DNA of 64,000 nt from Galbula dea (GCA_013399015.1 VWZX01007020.1:3658109-3722108); one strand, 5' to 3'. Counted from the first letter of the stretch, positions 36,669 through 50,025 are shown. Notes: generated by a model not told the origin, from the letters alone. A program made the numbers and translations.

Positions 36669-36839
36669 AGTGTGTTTCCAGATGGAAACACTTTGTTCCT
36701 GCTGTTCTCTCCCTGAACAATTGCTGTTCCAGTGCCATGGTCGGTGTTGATAAGGGTGGAGCAAAGGCAGTTAAGCTGACAGAAATTCCTCATCAGGGAT
36801 TTGTGACCAGTCTGTGGTAACCTCCATTGCTCCTAGTGC

Positions 36840-36870
36840 CCTGCCTCTGCCAGACCTTGCCAGAGGCAGG
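36840..36870. repeat. short perfect inverted repeat
   Basis: CCTGCCTCTG (36840-36849) and its reverse complement CAGAGGCAGG (36861-36870) flank an 11-base loop, giving a 10-bp perfect stem. There is no associated RNA gene or T-run. It is probably incidental within GC-richer DNA next to the CR1 copy. Confidence 0.75.
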
Positions 36871-37949
36871 CAGGGGAAGTGGTGGGACCTCTGATCTGAC
36901 ACACCTAAGAAAGGCTGTCTGCAGAACCCTTTATTGTGCAAAGTAGGGCTATTCTGCTTTACTTCCTCATTTAAGTAGACTCTTTATAACATAAACTGGT
37001 GAAAGTATTTCACATGACCTGTGTTCTTCCTCACTTAACATTTTAACAAAAGTTTGAATGTGACTCTGATTCAGTTTTGTAATGTCTTTCTGGCCATCTG
37101 TCTTCCCAGGTGGGTTTTCAAGCTGTCAGTAACTTGGTATTTAAAAAAAAACAAAAAAGACAGAAAGAAGACAGGGCGGAGCATGATGTGTGGACAAGGC
37201 TGAGGTACTAGGTCTCAGAGAAGAAGAGAATATTCCAAACAGCAGAAGCCACAGAAGAGACAACTCTTCTAAAGAGGCAAGGGTAGAAGGACATGATAGC
37301 TGCTGGTAGGTGGATATATGAGAGTGTGAGAAGGGACTGTCAGTGTGAATGGGGAAGGGACTAACTTCACTGAACTAGGCTTGAAGAAAACCTCTGGGTT
37401 TGGGTTTTTTGGCAAGTTGAAATATCAGAATAGATGAGTTCCCAGCTAGTTCCATTGCTTGGTGTTGCATAAAGTAAAGCAACTACTTTTGGGCATCCAG
37501 AAAACTGATTTGGGAAACCCATACAGCAGGTTTCGAAGCTAGATACAGGGTTTGATTATAATGGTCATTTCAGGATGCTAGCACTTTATACTTGACCACT
37601 TTTACAGAGATAACAAGCCAGGTTCAGAGAAATGTTGAACACGAAGAACTGGAGTGTTCTGAGATATTTTTACAGAGGCTTAAAACTTCAAAAGTAATTT
37701 TCCCTGTAAATACAATTTTATGTTATAAATTGTCACTAGGTGACAATATTGGTGACGCCTGTCCACCAAGCCAGATGAGGCAAATACAGATTGATAAACC
37801 TGTATTTGATAACACCCTTCAGCTAGAAGAGGACTATATTTTATACTTCCCCCAAAAGTTCGATAAGGGGATGAAAGTGAGTCACAACATCTAGGAGCCA
37901 TCACATTGAGGAACTGTGTAAAATATTAAATTCTATCACGCTACCTGTG

Positions 37950-38598
37950 TTTCTAGAAGAGATAGGAAAGTGTTGATGCCATTGTACAGGTAGTAGTATG
38001 ACCTCATCTGAAATGCCGTATACATTCCTGGTTAACTGTCTTCAAAAAACAAGAATCCAAACTGCTGAAGTACAGCTGCTACCATCTAGCTTCCCTTCAT
38101 CATCATCATCTTTCAAGAGAAACTTAAGTGTTTAACTTACATAGCCTGGTGAAACGGAAAGTGAGAGTACACAGTTGGTCTCTAGAAATGTGTCGGATTA
38201 TAAATATTGGGTAAGAAAACGTGTGAGCCAAAGTTGGACAATGTTGTCAAAAGCAAAATGATGCAAAATGGCCTCAAATTCATTTACCAAATATCATAAG
38301 GTTTTAAGGGGACTGTAATTCTTTCTGCCTCTTACAGGAGTGAGGTTCTGGAGCTGTGTGATGACAAGAGTAAGAACAAGAAACATCAGTACAAACTGAA
38401 TCTTAATAATATTAACTCACAGTCACAGGAAAGTGTTCTAAATGATAATGGGGTTCTCTTTCAGTCCTAAAAGAATCCTCTGAGGATCTTTTAATCTGTC
38501 TCCTGACCATGAGATATCCAGTGTTAATCCGGATGTAGCATTTTCGCTTGGACTCGATGATCTTGAGGGTCCTTTCCAACTGTAATGATTCTATGATT
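37950..38598 (+). repeat. diverged CR1 LINE 3' portion
   Basis: The start (GATAGGAAAGTGTTGATGCC, then TAGTATGACCTCATCTGAAATGCCG) resembles the end of the CR1 ORF2 region (…CTGGTGAGACC-CACCTGGAGTACTG…). The end (38546-38598) reads CTTGGACTCGATGATCTTGAG, then GGTCCTTTCCAACTGTAATG and ATTCTATGATT, the CR1 3' terminus. The distance between them fits one damaged element. The middle is poorly matched, so two separate copies cannot be excluded. Confidence 0.65.
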
Positions 38599-41500
38599 TT
38601 CAACGGCCAGTCTTATCAAAAGGATCTTAATGTTTATACCTGTAAATAGTAGCATTTGCTTTATGATGAGTCATTTTTAAAGGTAAAAAACTGTCTTTGT
38701 CAGTTACTCATAAAATTTTCTCTTAGTTCAAAAGGTGATGTTGCTGGATTTTTCCCCAGGAAAACTCCTTCAAATGCATATGATTTCTCTGGGGTTAACT
38801 GCAGTTTTTTCCACTCTAAATGATGATTACATTTATTATTTACACTTAATTCAGAAATAGACATTGTGTGAAGTGCTTATTTTCAAGAATTGCTACAGTA
38901 CTCAGGAGCTTCTTGTGTTTTCCTTTCCATAAGCAATGAAGTTATAATAGGGTTACAGGGTCACACTGAATCTTTGCTAAGGCATCTGCTAAAACTTTCT
39001 AGCAGAACCTAATAAAGCCCTGCCCCATTTGTGACATACCAAATCACATTCTCCTTGCCTGGTCTGACAACCACAGCTCTTAAACAGCTGCTGGGGTAAT
39101 TTGCATAAAGGAGATTGTAAATGTCTCATCAGAACGCATGCAGCGCAATCCACCCCAAAACCACTGCCTGAACACCAGGAAAAGAAGATTGTAGTCGTAA
39201 AAATTGTGGCTCTCATGATTTTAGATTATGGTCTCCACAGTCTTACAGCTTTTGCAAATACCAAGCTTTTGTTGTTGGTATTTTTTTTTAAAAAGGAAAG
39301 TTTCATTTACTGATACAGAACAATACAAACAGATGCAGTGTTGCTCTCTTGACTCAGTCTAGCAGAAAATTGACTTCAGCAGCTAAGGTACATGTTGACC
39401 CCACCTCAGTGCTTCACTCCAATGATAAGTGGATTGATCCAATTGAAACTATTTATAATAACATTAGTAAAACCAAATTATTTTTATGGTAGTGAAAGGA
39501 AAACAAAGAAAATACAATATAAAGTTAATGCAATACAGAAGATTCAACAAAGAATAAAAAAATGCAGAAGTCAATACAATATGTTAATTGTCTGCATGCA
39601 TCTGCTATGTTTTATGATGTGTATCTTAAGAGAAATTAGTATTTACGTTATGCATATTTTGACAAAAATAATAACTAAGGGAAATGTACATACAAAACAC
39701 GGGATTTCACAATGTGACAGGAATTAGGTGTATGCATGTCCTGACTTTCAACTGTGTAACTTTGAATTTCCACTTTGAAGCATCATTCTTCTTTGCCTTG
39801 AATGAAATATAATGGAGCAGTCTGGCATGGTAATTAAACTCAGTGTTTTAATTGTACAATAGGAAAGTTATTAAGCTTCACAAAGCTAGTGTCTATGTTA
39901 GTTAAAACCACTAGCTCACTGATTCTCTACTCTGCCCAATTTGTATTGCAGTCTGAGGCTTATTTGCATGGTACCTCCTTGGTAAAACATCTCCTCTGGC
40001 CTCAGTTCCTGGAAACATGTTATGCTTGTAGCTGCACCAGTCTCAGTTGCATCATAGTCAAGAAGTACAAAATTGCTAATAGTAATAGAACATATTGTTT
40101 TCATCCTTCTTTCACTCCAGTTTTTAATCATCTGGGGTGCCTGAGTTTATTTAAGTAAACCCATTAAAGGTTTCCTTACTGTCTTGGTAAATCTGAGTCT
40201 CTCATAATTAGTAATTCTTGCATATATCTATGCAATGGTACAATTGATCAGTTAGTTCAATGCCTTTTAGTTTTAATATTATCAACATTATATTGAAGGT
40301 GATTTCTATACACATACAAGGGGCATAATCTCAGAGAACTCAAAAGTGAATCACTTTGCCTTCTGTAAATTCCAAATGGCTTAGAAAAAGTTTATCAAAT
40401 CACCTTAAATGTTTGGTTTGTTGCTTTGTATGGCAAGTCTAGTTTTAGGATTATGGTAAATCAGTAGTTACAGTGCAAGTTCAGAATCAATAGAGCCTTT
40501 ATCTGGCTGAGACAATAAAAAGGTATTGTTAAAATAAATTTTTCAGTAGATATTAAGAAGTTTCCCAGCAGTACTTCAGGAAGTTTTCTGAGACACTGGG
40601 GAAAAAATGCTTCTAAACTACAGAAATCTTCATCTCTTGGCTAGTTTTGCTGACCATATACAAGAAATATGTACATGAAGGTATATGCTTCATTTACTCA
40701 TACCAGAAATTAAACAGTTCATAGTGACCTGGTTGGCTCATAACATAGCAAGACAAATTGTCTAAGTAGGAATAAAATCTTTCATTAAAGCAACCATTAT
40801 GGCTGAAAAAGTACAGAGGCTTTCACACACACAAGTTTTTCGTCAACTCTGAAGTAGACCTACCAATCTGAAAATGTAAGTTTGAGGTATGGTTATTACC
40901 ATGAGTTTAATTAGTAAGTTATCAGCCAGTAATTCTGAAAATCTGTGAAAATAAATTCTGATTCTGTGGAGTAGAGGTTTTTTAGTAGAGAAATCAAGTA
41001 CTAAGATGGTTATTGAAAAGAGAGTGAAGTAATTTACTATTTTGAAATACAAGGTTGAGAGAAAGTACAGTGTGCCATAAAACTAGTGTCTTTTAGGTGT
41101 TTTTTAAAAATATGTTTGTTATTTCCAAATTTGTTAATGTCTCTAATACAACATCTCTACATTTGACTAATCAGCTTTTAATGGGCCTCGTTGCCACTGG
41201 AAGAATTGTGTCTTATACTGTGCACCATTCTTTCTTCAGATATGCATCTTCTTCTTTTCTTGATGTGTGTATGTAAAATTTTGTTTTTTGAAGGACACAT
41301 TCAGAATCTGTAATTGTGACCTTTTGTTGTTCTGTAGTACTGACAGGTTAACTGACACATTCTACCCTCACTCACTTGAAGCAGTGCTAGGAAAAGAATA
41401 TCCTTTTTATATATGAATCACAGCCTCTGGCTTTGGTGTGTGAAAAACCTATCATATTATATATCATGGTATTCATTAAAAGATTATTCATAATTGTTTA

Positions 41501-44500
41501 ATCACAGTATTAAAATACTGCTTTTTAATTTGAGGATTTCCCTGGTAAAGATCTTAATACATAGTACTGGGAAAGTTATTCCATAAAGAGAGGAAAATTA
41601 TATAGGACATTATATTTGCCTATGACTGTGTTTCCCGATTCCTAAATAGGTGCCTTATCCTGTGAGTTACATTTGCTTTCCAAATATGGATGTACTTTCA
41701 CTTACTTCTTTTATTCTCCATACTACAGTTCTTAATGTCCTCACCAAGTGCTGTCCTAAAGTTGATGCTGGATTTAAAAAGTCATATTTGTTACTAATGA
41801 TTGGACAGAATCCAAATGACTCCCAAGAGTCCAAAAATTCTCACAAAGCCAAGATGAAGTCTGAGGTGATGTGTATTTTCTGAAGATAGTTTTAAGCAGA
41901 CAGTTGGACAGGAGATTTGAATGTGACTGCTACAGTAATTTTTGTGATGCAAGTTGTTTCCCTTAAGTTATAAGTGAGGTCTTAGGGTATAAACCTCTTC
42001 AGAACTTTGGGTATAGACCATAGACTTGAAGCTTCTAACATAACAGTAATAATTATTATTATTAGATAATGCTGTAAGGATAGCCCAGTTTTCAAATTCT
42101 CTGATCCAAGTCAGAGCCTTTGCTGAGTCAGCCTGTTTTGGACACCAGAGGCTTACTAAACTCTCTGTGAACAGATCCTTCGGAAACCATGAAGTTCTGC
42201 TGAAAGTAAAATCCACAAACGATTGGTATCCTGAAAAGTGACCTTTTAAAAGCAGGCATGGGATTACATATCTAAGATTGTGGAATACCATCCAAGGTAG
42301 CAATTTTATAATAATTGCTAGCAAGTGTTTTCACAGCCGTGGTTCAACTGACAGAGATAGATGCCACCTCCTCAAAGTATGCATTCTACCTGTCACAGCC
42401 AACTAAATACTCAATAGCATAATTTCCTTCCAGTAAAATACCACCTACATCCTAAGCAACCATGAGCAGGAATTGAGTCCTGAAGATGTGCCTTGAGTAA
42501 TTGTTGAGGATATCATACATCTAGTTTGATGTGTTTTAGATATTTCAGTCCATCTTGCAGGTAGTTTTCAGTGCTAGGTGCTGTGCTGCTGGGGATTTTC
42601 TGTTGGTTTAACAGACAAATGTATTTGGCTCCATTAGACCAGATGCAACACCAGGCACACTTCTGGCTTCTTACCCTTCAGATACGTTGTGGCATCATTA
42701 TGCTGGAGCGTGGAAGAGTATGGTCAGATTAATTAGCCTTTAGACATGGCTAGTCTCCAACCCTTCCTTTTCATACCTCCCCTTAGAGATCATTTATCCA
42801 GTATCTGATCACACCCTTCCCTATACCTCTTTCTCTAAATGCTAGGGAGCAGCCTGCGTAAGAGCTTACCTCATTCATGGAGTTGCCTCTAATGAAACAG
42901 ACATTCACTTCTACCCCATCAGACTGACACTTTTCCCATCTGCATTTAGCAGTCGTAGGAAATACAGGAGATTAGGATGTCAGGTCTATTTTCAAGCTGA
43001 CTAAAACCAATTCTGAAATGTCTCTTGTGCACACCTCTTGTTAGCACTGGAAAGTGGTAGGTTCACGAGAAGTTGTATCTCTTTAGAAGGAAGTTAAAAT
43101 ACAGTTGTAAGGAAACAGATCAAAGTGCAAAGAAGACAACAGAATTCAGATTACTGTCAATTTGAAATATGTGTTATTTCAAATGTGTAAGTGTGCAATG
43201 TGTAAGATTTTCTACCAGAGAGGTGGAGAGGGATTTTCGGTGTACCTTTTCTACCCTGAAATTTCAGAGAAGGATACAGAAAATTGGAACTTGAATTCTT
43301 TGCTGGAGGAATACTTCGATTGGTAAGAAATGAATAATAAAGAGTACTTTTTTGATTTCTGAAATGGAGCACCTCTTTGAGGTGGAGAATGCTGTAGCAG
43401 ACAGCTACTTTGGCTAAGGAGGATTGGCCTCATTGGTTTATGGTGTTGTCTCATCTGTCCATGTTTCAGGCATGGGTATGATTTATCCTTGGTTGTGGGT
43501 AGCATAGTTTTTAATTCCTCTTTCATCCTCCTAGTTTGCTCTAAATAATGAGTATCAGTACTAGCTGAAAACACAGTATATATTCAACTATATTATGTCC
43601 AAAATTTGTGTTTGGATAACAAGTAGAAAACAGGTGCATGATCTTAACTGTCAGACCATATAGTCTGTATTCTCATTATTCATTTCACTGTAATCACAAT
43701 CGTATTCTTGTGATGGCTTGCAAAGTAGAAAGCAGATTTCCAGCATGGCAAAGAACAGAACGCAGCCCAAGAAAACAGTGGTTCTGCTCCCTCTGCAGGG
43801 TTATGTTTCCAGCTGCAAGGTCTTCTCTCTATCTCAGAAGCCAGGTGGGCAGGGGGATAGTCCTGCAGACTCCTCTGGAGAGAACACTCAGTTCAGATTT
43901 GAGCAAGGTCATGTGCTGCTGCTTTCACCTCCTACTAGCACCGGCTATGGATCAGGAGAAAACTGAATCCATTGCACAGGCTTAGGGCTGAGCTCAGCGC
44001 CCATATTTCACACAAATTACCCCTTAGGTCATCTGTCTTGTTCTTCACAGCTCCTATGAAAGAAATCTCACTAATACTTCCCTTCCAGCTAAATCTTCTG
44101 CTCCCTCTTCTCTATCCTTCATCTCTTCCTTCTTTCCTGCATAGTATTTATTTTTCTCCTTGTTTCTTTCTTTGAATTATTTACCTTCTTTACACCGAGT
44201 CCCCCTCCACATATGAATGTCTGTGTGCACAGATGGAATTTCTAGGACAGTCAGTATATAATTTTTCACAAACACTGTTATTTAAAAACAAACTTGATCA
44301 TCTGAATCAAAAGGACATAAATGAAGAAAAGGGTTTACTGATTTTTTTTTTTCAGCCTTAGAACTAGTTCTCCATTAAAAGTTGGTATGTCTGATGAGAA
44401 GAATATCCAGTCTCTGTCTTTTATCAGTAACTTTATTTGGTGATTTATTCCTATTAATAGTGAGCTATGTGAATTGTGCACATCATTCCTGTTTCCTTAC

Positions 44501-44594
44501 ATTGACATTTGTCAGCAAGTTTTATGCCAACATGTCAACTAAAATTCTTGTCATTAAATAAAAGTTAAATTTAGTTTAAAATATTGCACCTGCT

Positions 44595-44825
44595 CATAGA
44601 ATCATCAGAGTTGGAAGGGCCTGGCAGCGATGCTATCCACTAGATCAGGTTGTCCAGGGCCCCATCCAGCCTTGTCTTAAAAGCTTCCAGGGATGGGGTT
44701 TCCACAACCTCTCTGGGCAACCTGTGCCACTGTCTCATCACCCTTGTGGTGAAGAACTTCCTCCTAATGTCTAATTTAAATCTACCCTCCTCTAGCTTGT
44801 ATCCATTTCTCCATAGTCCTCTGTC
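44595..44825 (-). repeat. CR1 LINE 3' fragment
   Basis: On the + strand it begins CATAGAATCATCAGAGTTGG and continues through AGCTTCCAGGGATGGGG, CAACCTCTCTGGGCAACCTG and GAAGAACTTCCTCCTAATG. This is the complement of the CR1 3' region. The 3' end of the element is therefore at about 44595 and the copy is 5'-truncated at about 44825. Confidence 0.92.
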
Positions 44826-45164
44826 TGTTTTTATTTTTATGTGATTACTTTTATGGATTTAAATGGTGTATCTGTCTTCTCACAGTGTGTGATCTATACA
44901 GATGGACAATAGTGACTATAAAGGAAAAGTTACCATTAGGGTAGAGGTAAATGTATTGGAAAAAGAGATGAAAAATATCAATTCTTACTGTTCTTTTTAA
45001 CAGTAGCAGGTGGATTTCTGCAATACTGCAGGTTTTCTTAAAGTTCTGTGTTTCTTTAAAACTTCTTACATAGTGTCATTTTACTGTCATTTCCACAGAC
45101 TTGGATTGTTACTTCCTCCTCTCATGTTAAAAATGGGTAGGCATGCTTTCATCAGTTGTGTATA

Positions 45165-45345
45165 CAGAATCATTGAGGTTACAAAAGACCTTTAAGATCA
45201 TCAAGTCCAACCATTAACCTAACACTGCCAAGTCCACCACTAAACCATGTCCCTAAGCACCTTATCTACATTTTTTGAACATCTCCAGGCATGAAGACTC
45301 TGCCACTTCTCTGGGCAGCCTGTTCCAATACTTAATCAAAGCTTA
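45165..45345 (-). repeat. CR1 LINE 3' fragment
   Basis: The + strand reads CAGAATCATTGAGGTTACAA, AAGACCTTTAAGATCATCAA, GTCCAACCATTAACCTAACA and later TGGGCAGCCTGTTCCAATAC. It is a minus-orientation CR1 of a different subfamily from the copy 340 bp upstream, which suggests two separate insertions. The 5' limit is unclear after about 45345. Confidence 0.9.
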
Positions 45346-45979
45346 TATACGGTATCCCTCCTCAGCAAGATGCTAATTCTTTAGTGCTTCCTACTCCTTT
45401 TAATAAGGTCTAACTTGTTGATTCCTAACTGTGGACAACTAGTCTAGTTTGGAGTTGTCTTTGATTGCAAACATTTTGATATTGAGTGATGTGCCAATAT
45501 AAACACATTTGTGTTAGCTAATTTGCAAGAAATATTAGCAAAGTGGTAGGACTACTGCTATGCTTCCAGTAGGAGAAAAAAAAAGACAACCTTCCATTAT
45601 TAATGAGTTTTTTAAAGCTTTTGCTTTTCTGTTAGAGTTGAACTTTTAGACGTGAGCAATTATTCTGACCACAAAATGAAAAAACTGAACAATAAAAATA
45701 AAATTCTTTCTTTAACATGTACTTTCTGTTTTAAAGCGATAGCTCATAAAAATTGTCAGCTCATATAGCTGTCAGTTTAGCTGACCAACCTGACATTCCT
45801 GCTGCCCCACAGTCCCTCTGCTTGGAGATAAACATTTCAAGCACACAGTAATATGTAACTCATAGGTGTATAAAATCATAATAGAGCATTTCATCATGTC
45901 TACATAAGGGTAGGTGCATGCTGTCTGAATGGTTAACTGCTGAAAACATTGACTACCAGACATTTGACACTAATTTCAC

Positions 45980-46620
45980 TGGTCAAATCCTCCCCTGAAA
46001 GAAGTCTGCCTTGACAAGCCATTCACAAGGTAGCTTTTGCAGAGAGAGCCTGGCTTGATGGGTCGTCGCGTAAGCTGCTTGACATTTGTCCCCAGTCAGA
46101 CCGGATGCCACATGAAAAATTTACTCGGGCGTGGGGCTCCCAGGAATAAACATTTCTCTGGTGTTGCTCACTGGGGACTCAGCAAGGTGAGCGGAACTCC
46201 AACTTGTCACGGATGCTCTGTTCTGACAAACATAAGTAGATGCTAATGGCTAAATCGTGACAGAATAAAGTCCCACAACCATATGGCTAATTGCCACAAC
46301 AATATCTTCAGTGTTATTAATCAAGTTTTCATAGTGTGCCATGATAATTGGAATAATTAGAAACAGCGTAAGCATTGCTTGCCTCTGCCGCACATACTGC
46401 AGACAGGGACCTGGAACAACTGCAATTGCACTTTCTGTGCAGTGTTGTTTAGCGCTTTCCTTTCCAGCAAATACTGTGGTTAATTAATGAATTAGCTGTT
46501 TGCCACCAGAGTATTTTATTGCTAGCAGGGCTTCTGCAGGGGCACATAGTTAGCTAAATGAGATTGCTAAGCCCTTGTGCATCTCCAAAAAGATGTGGTA
46601 TTCCCATAAGGCTGCCTCTA
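45980..46620. promoter_or_regulatory. candidate conserved enhancer, CpG-retaining
   Basis: This is the best regulatory candidate in the window. From about 46060 to 46460 it keeps about a dozen CpGs (for example GTCGTCGCG, CTCGGGCGTGG, GAGCGG, TCACGG, CCGCA, AGCGCT), while flanking intron has few. It contains a RUNX-type TGTGGTT (46475-46481) joined to TAATTAAT (46481-46488). It also has a CATATG E-box near 46280 and repeated homeodomain cores (GGCTAATTGCC, GATAATTGGAATAATTAG, GTTATTAATC). It has no repeat and no plausible protein. The function is inferred from appearance. Confidence 0.42.
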
Positions 46621-49164
46621 CACAACACAAAACTGAACCAGTTGTAGGTACTTTGTTTCATAAAACTGAAGTTTCTATTCTTGTAAGTAATAGGTAAACC
46701 AACTTATTTTAAGTATATAAGGAAAGGATAAAAGAACTTCAGTGTGCCATTTTTTGCTTGACAGTTTAAATGAAAGCAAGATTCTGGATAACAATGGTTC
46801 AATTAACTTACCAGTCAAAAGAAGTTAACTCTTATTCATCTTGCCCTGCTCAATAACAGAATCCAAACTTATATTCTGCCTTTGAACAAAGGTTATAAAG
46901 TGGTGATACTAACACTGTTAGTACACTAAGGAGCTATATCATTTTGTATGCTACCTATTGAAACAGCCTCAATTTTTATGTCTAGGAGTACATCAGCAGG
47001 GAGGAAACACTTGTGTTTCCTCAGTGCATATATCAACATGTAGTTGACCGGTCACTAAAACTGGCAGATTGATGATGATGACTTCCTTCACTGTATATAT
47101 GAAGGCATTTAGCTAGACTGATAGATTGAAATGGACTGCTGCATGTATGGCCTCTGAACAGCTTCTTAATATAGTTTTAGAGCATACAATAAATGTAATA
47201 TTGAATTCAGTGATGATATAAATCTTCTCTCCTCATTTTAAAAAGTGAATAAATTTCTTCTCTGGAGTGGAGAGCCACAAACAGATTTTGAAATGTTATA
47301 TACCTAATTATAAAGAGGTTTGCAGAAATAAACCCCCAGTTCAGGTGGTAGGTAGGAATTCTGTCCAGTTTAGGTTCATTGTTGTTTAATTTCGATTCTC
47401 AAGTGCAAAGCATCTCTGAAATAAGTCTGTTCTACTGCAATGAAAAGGAGTATAGAAAGCCTCTCCACTGAGAACCGCTGCGGAGGTGGTCTGGCCCCTG
47501 TGGGCAGCAGCTCCAAACAGAATTTCCAGTAGAGTTCCTTCCTCAACAGAGCTGCTGAAAAGTTGGGTGCCTCAGTCAAACAAAGTCCTAGATAAATGAT
47601 GTTTTAAATAAGTGTGTCTAGCGTTTTTGAATCTGTTCTGGTGTCCTTTTCATTGGCAAGTCATTTATCTGTGGTGATCTAGTTTTACCTGTGCTTATAT
47701 TTGGCATAATTAGCAGAAATTTTCCAAATACTAAAATAAGGCTTCTGCAAAAGGTATGTACCATAAGATTTGACTGATGTTAGTAAAGTCTTCATTACTG
47801 ATGCCTGTTTTAGTTTGAGCACATCTGCCAAATAGCTTAAGGTTTTTTTGTTTTCTTCGTAGAAAAGTATTACAGTTTCAATTTCTTATGCTTTAAGCCC
47901 AACAGAAATATTATCACTTTGTAAAGGCTGTGTCCTTTCACTTCAGATATTGTTGATGTATATTTATGCACTTTTTTGACATAAAGGAGGCAATCTGATA
48001 TATAATTCAATTGGCTTAAAGTTACATTTTACTTTATTTACTTATATAGGGAAGTCTCAAAAATAGAACATAAACTTTGTAATATTCTACCAGTACTTAT
48101 TGGTTTACTTTAGAGCTATTAACAAAATTATCTCTTCCTTTTATTTTAAAATAATGTCTTTTTGATTAAGTCTTGTCCCAGAGAAGTGTAGTAACTCTAT
48201 AGAAGATTTAACAGTATGGTGCAGTAAAATGTTACAGATTCCTCTTGTGAAGGGAGGTTGTACAAAAGGATCACTGTATCTTTTAAACCTGCTGCATGCA
48301 TCTTGACTCAATGGATAAAGCTATTAGCAAATTTATTTTACCATCTTAAGAACTGTGCTTGAATTGCAACACTGAGAGTTGTTTTTCTAATATAATTTCT
48401 CCACTTTAAAACCAAATTTAATCATTGCCGTTTAAAGATGAAAAAGTTGTGGGGTTGGAGTTTCTAATTGCTAATAGCTGATATCAGTAGGAACTTCACT
48501 AATTTAGAAGTGCCTCTTTTGTTTCAATAGGTTTATTGCAGCAAACAGTGTTTAAAAACATTCACCTGTAATTATTTTTGTTAAAAAAGAAAATGTTTTT
48601 GCTACTCTGCAGTGATTTTCAAAACAAAACGTGCAGGCATCATCAGTATTTAGGACTAGAGGTTTTAATTGCATAGAGACAAAGAGCAGTAAGAATTCAG
48701 TAGGCATACCTTCAAGTTCTTACATTCTTCTTGTATGAGTGCAGATATCAGTCATTAAATTAGGGGTTTAGACATGTATCAGAGAATAAGTTCTATCCTT
48801 CTTACACTTAAGAGGCACTTATCATTGACTTCAAAGGGTTTTTTCCAGTAGAATGTAACAGCCTACTCTGGTCCTTCTGGTTTAACACCATAATTTTATC
48901 ACATTGCTTTTTAAATCTGAGTATTGCCCAAGCTGTTTAAATTTAGTTGTTTTGCAGAAACATAGCAGTATTCGTCAATCTTTTTCCTTTGAATAAAGAA
49001 AAACTTAACCAAGATAATTTCTAAATGACTCATGGTATAACAGCTGGACCACTCGTGTTGTTGCCTTTGTATTTTGGATGACATTTAAAAAATGGGTGCC
49101 TCGGCTTTGTTCTGTGGTATTTGTCGTCAATTCAAAGCGCTTTTTTGCCGGTATGAATTAATCT

Positions 49165-49637
49165 ATCATTTGTCTTTCTCTTGATAAAGCCATGCTAACC
49201 ATTCCTAATGTTTTTCTTGCCCTTCGTGTACCTGGAAATAGTTTCCAGGATTATCTCCTCCATCATCTTCCCAAGGATCAAGGTGAGGCTGTCTGATATG
49301 TAGTTTCCTGGATCCTCCTTCTTAATGTTCATGAAGATAAGGGTGACACTTGCTTTCTTTCAGTCTTCAGACATTCTCCCAGTTACCATGGTTGATCTAG
49401 GATTCTTTAGATTGGCCTCACAATGACATCCGCTAGATTCCTCAGCATTCGTGGACGTATCCCATTCAGGGCCCAGGGACTTATGCATGTCCAGTTTGCT
49501 TAAGTATTCCCTGATTTGGTATTCTTCCATCAAGGATACATCTTCCTTGCCCCAGCCTTTTTCTTTGTCTCTGAACTTGGAATTCCTGAAAGTCAGTCTT
49601 ACTAGTAAAGAATGAGGTGAAGAAGGCATTCAAACTT
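49165..49637 (-). pseudogene. CR1 LINE ORF2 reverse-transcriptase remnant
   Basis: On the minus strand this encodes broken pieces of the CR1 ORF2 reverse-transcriptase N-terminal part. Examples are REYLSKLDMHKSLGPE at about 49450-49510 and, after frame changes, the region matching the 'NYRPVSLTS' and 'HGFIK' parts near 49290 and 49185. CR1 ORF2 makes endonuclease and reverse transcriptase that copy the element's RNA at a nicked genomic site. Here the frame is disrupted and both the 5' part and the rest of the enzyme are missing, so it is dead. The adjacent 3'-end copy lies on its 5' side, which means it is a separate insertion. Confidence 0.85.
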
Positions 49638-49639
49638 TT

Positions 49640-49912
49640 CACAGAATCACAGAATCATTACGGTTGGAAAGGACCCTCAAGATCATCTAGTCCAACCGAT
49701 AGCACTACACTACTCTTATCCCTAAATCATCCCCTGAAGAAACACATCTATCCTCTTCTTAAAAACCTCCAGGGATGGTGACTCCACCACCTCCCTGGGC
49801 AGCCTATTCCAATATCTAACCACTCTTTCAGTAAAGAAATTCTTCCTAATATCTAATCTAAACCTACCCTGGCTCAGCTTAAGCCCATTCCCTCTAGTCC
49901 TGTCACTAGTCC
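49640..49912 (-). repeat. CR1 LINE 3' fragment, well preserved
   Basis: The + strand starts CACAGAATCACAGAATCATT and ends near TCCCTCTAGTCCTGTCACTA. This is the complement of a CR1 3' untranslated region with two GATTCTGT-type terminal octamers. Its first 86 bp match the copy at 61411-61496 at 84 positions, so both belong to the same comparatively young subfamily. It abuts the older reverse-transcriptase remnant. Confidence 0.94.
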
Positions 49913-50025
49913 ATGTCCTGTGTAACCAGGTACCCCGGTTACAGAGTGGAATAAAATGTTGAGCACAGAATTTTAAAATCAGAGATAGGTTTTAGTGAGT
50001 GTGGTTACCAGTAATCCTCTTTGTG

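Larger units (their letters stand above)
29000..44594 (+). other. TBC1D5: 37-kb TBC1D5 intron, middle part
   Basis: This is the middle of the giant intron. It holds a GC-rich stretch (about 29655-29905), a 32-bp duplication (30599-30662), three candidate regulatory stretches listed separately, a G run near 32928-32937 and + strand CR1 fragments at 36480-36668 and about 37950-38598. One undetermined base (n) occurs at 32423. I see no exon, RNA gene or intact transposon in the rest. Confidence 0.7.

Noticed and set aside
41968..42324. 118-codon antisense frame
   Set aside because: It has an asparagine run from an ATT repeat, no conserved motif, and an intronic location.
46037..46246. 69-codon frame within the CpG-retaining stretch
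   Set aside because: No splice sites or known protein were found. Motif content suggests regulatory rather than coding DNA.
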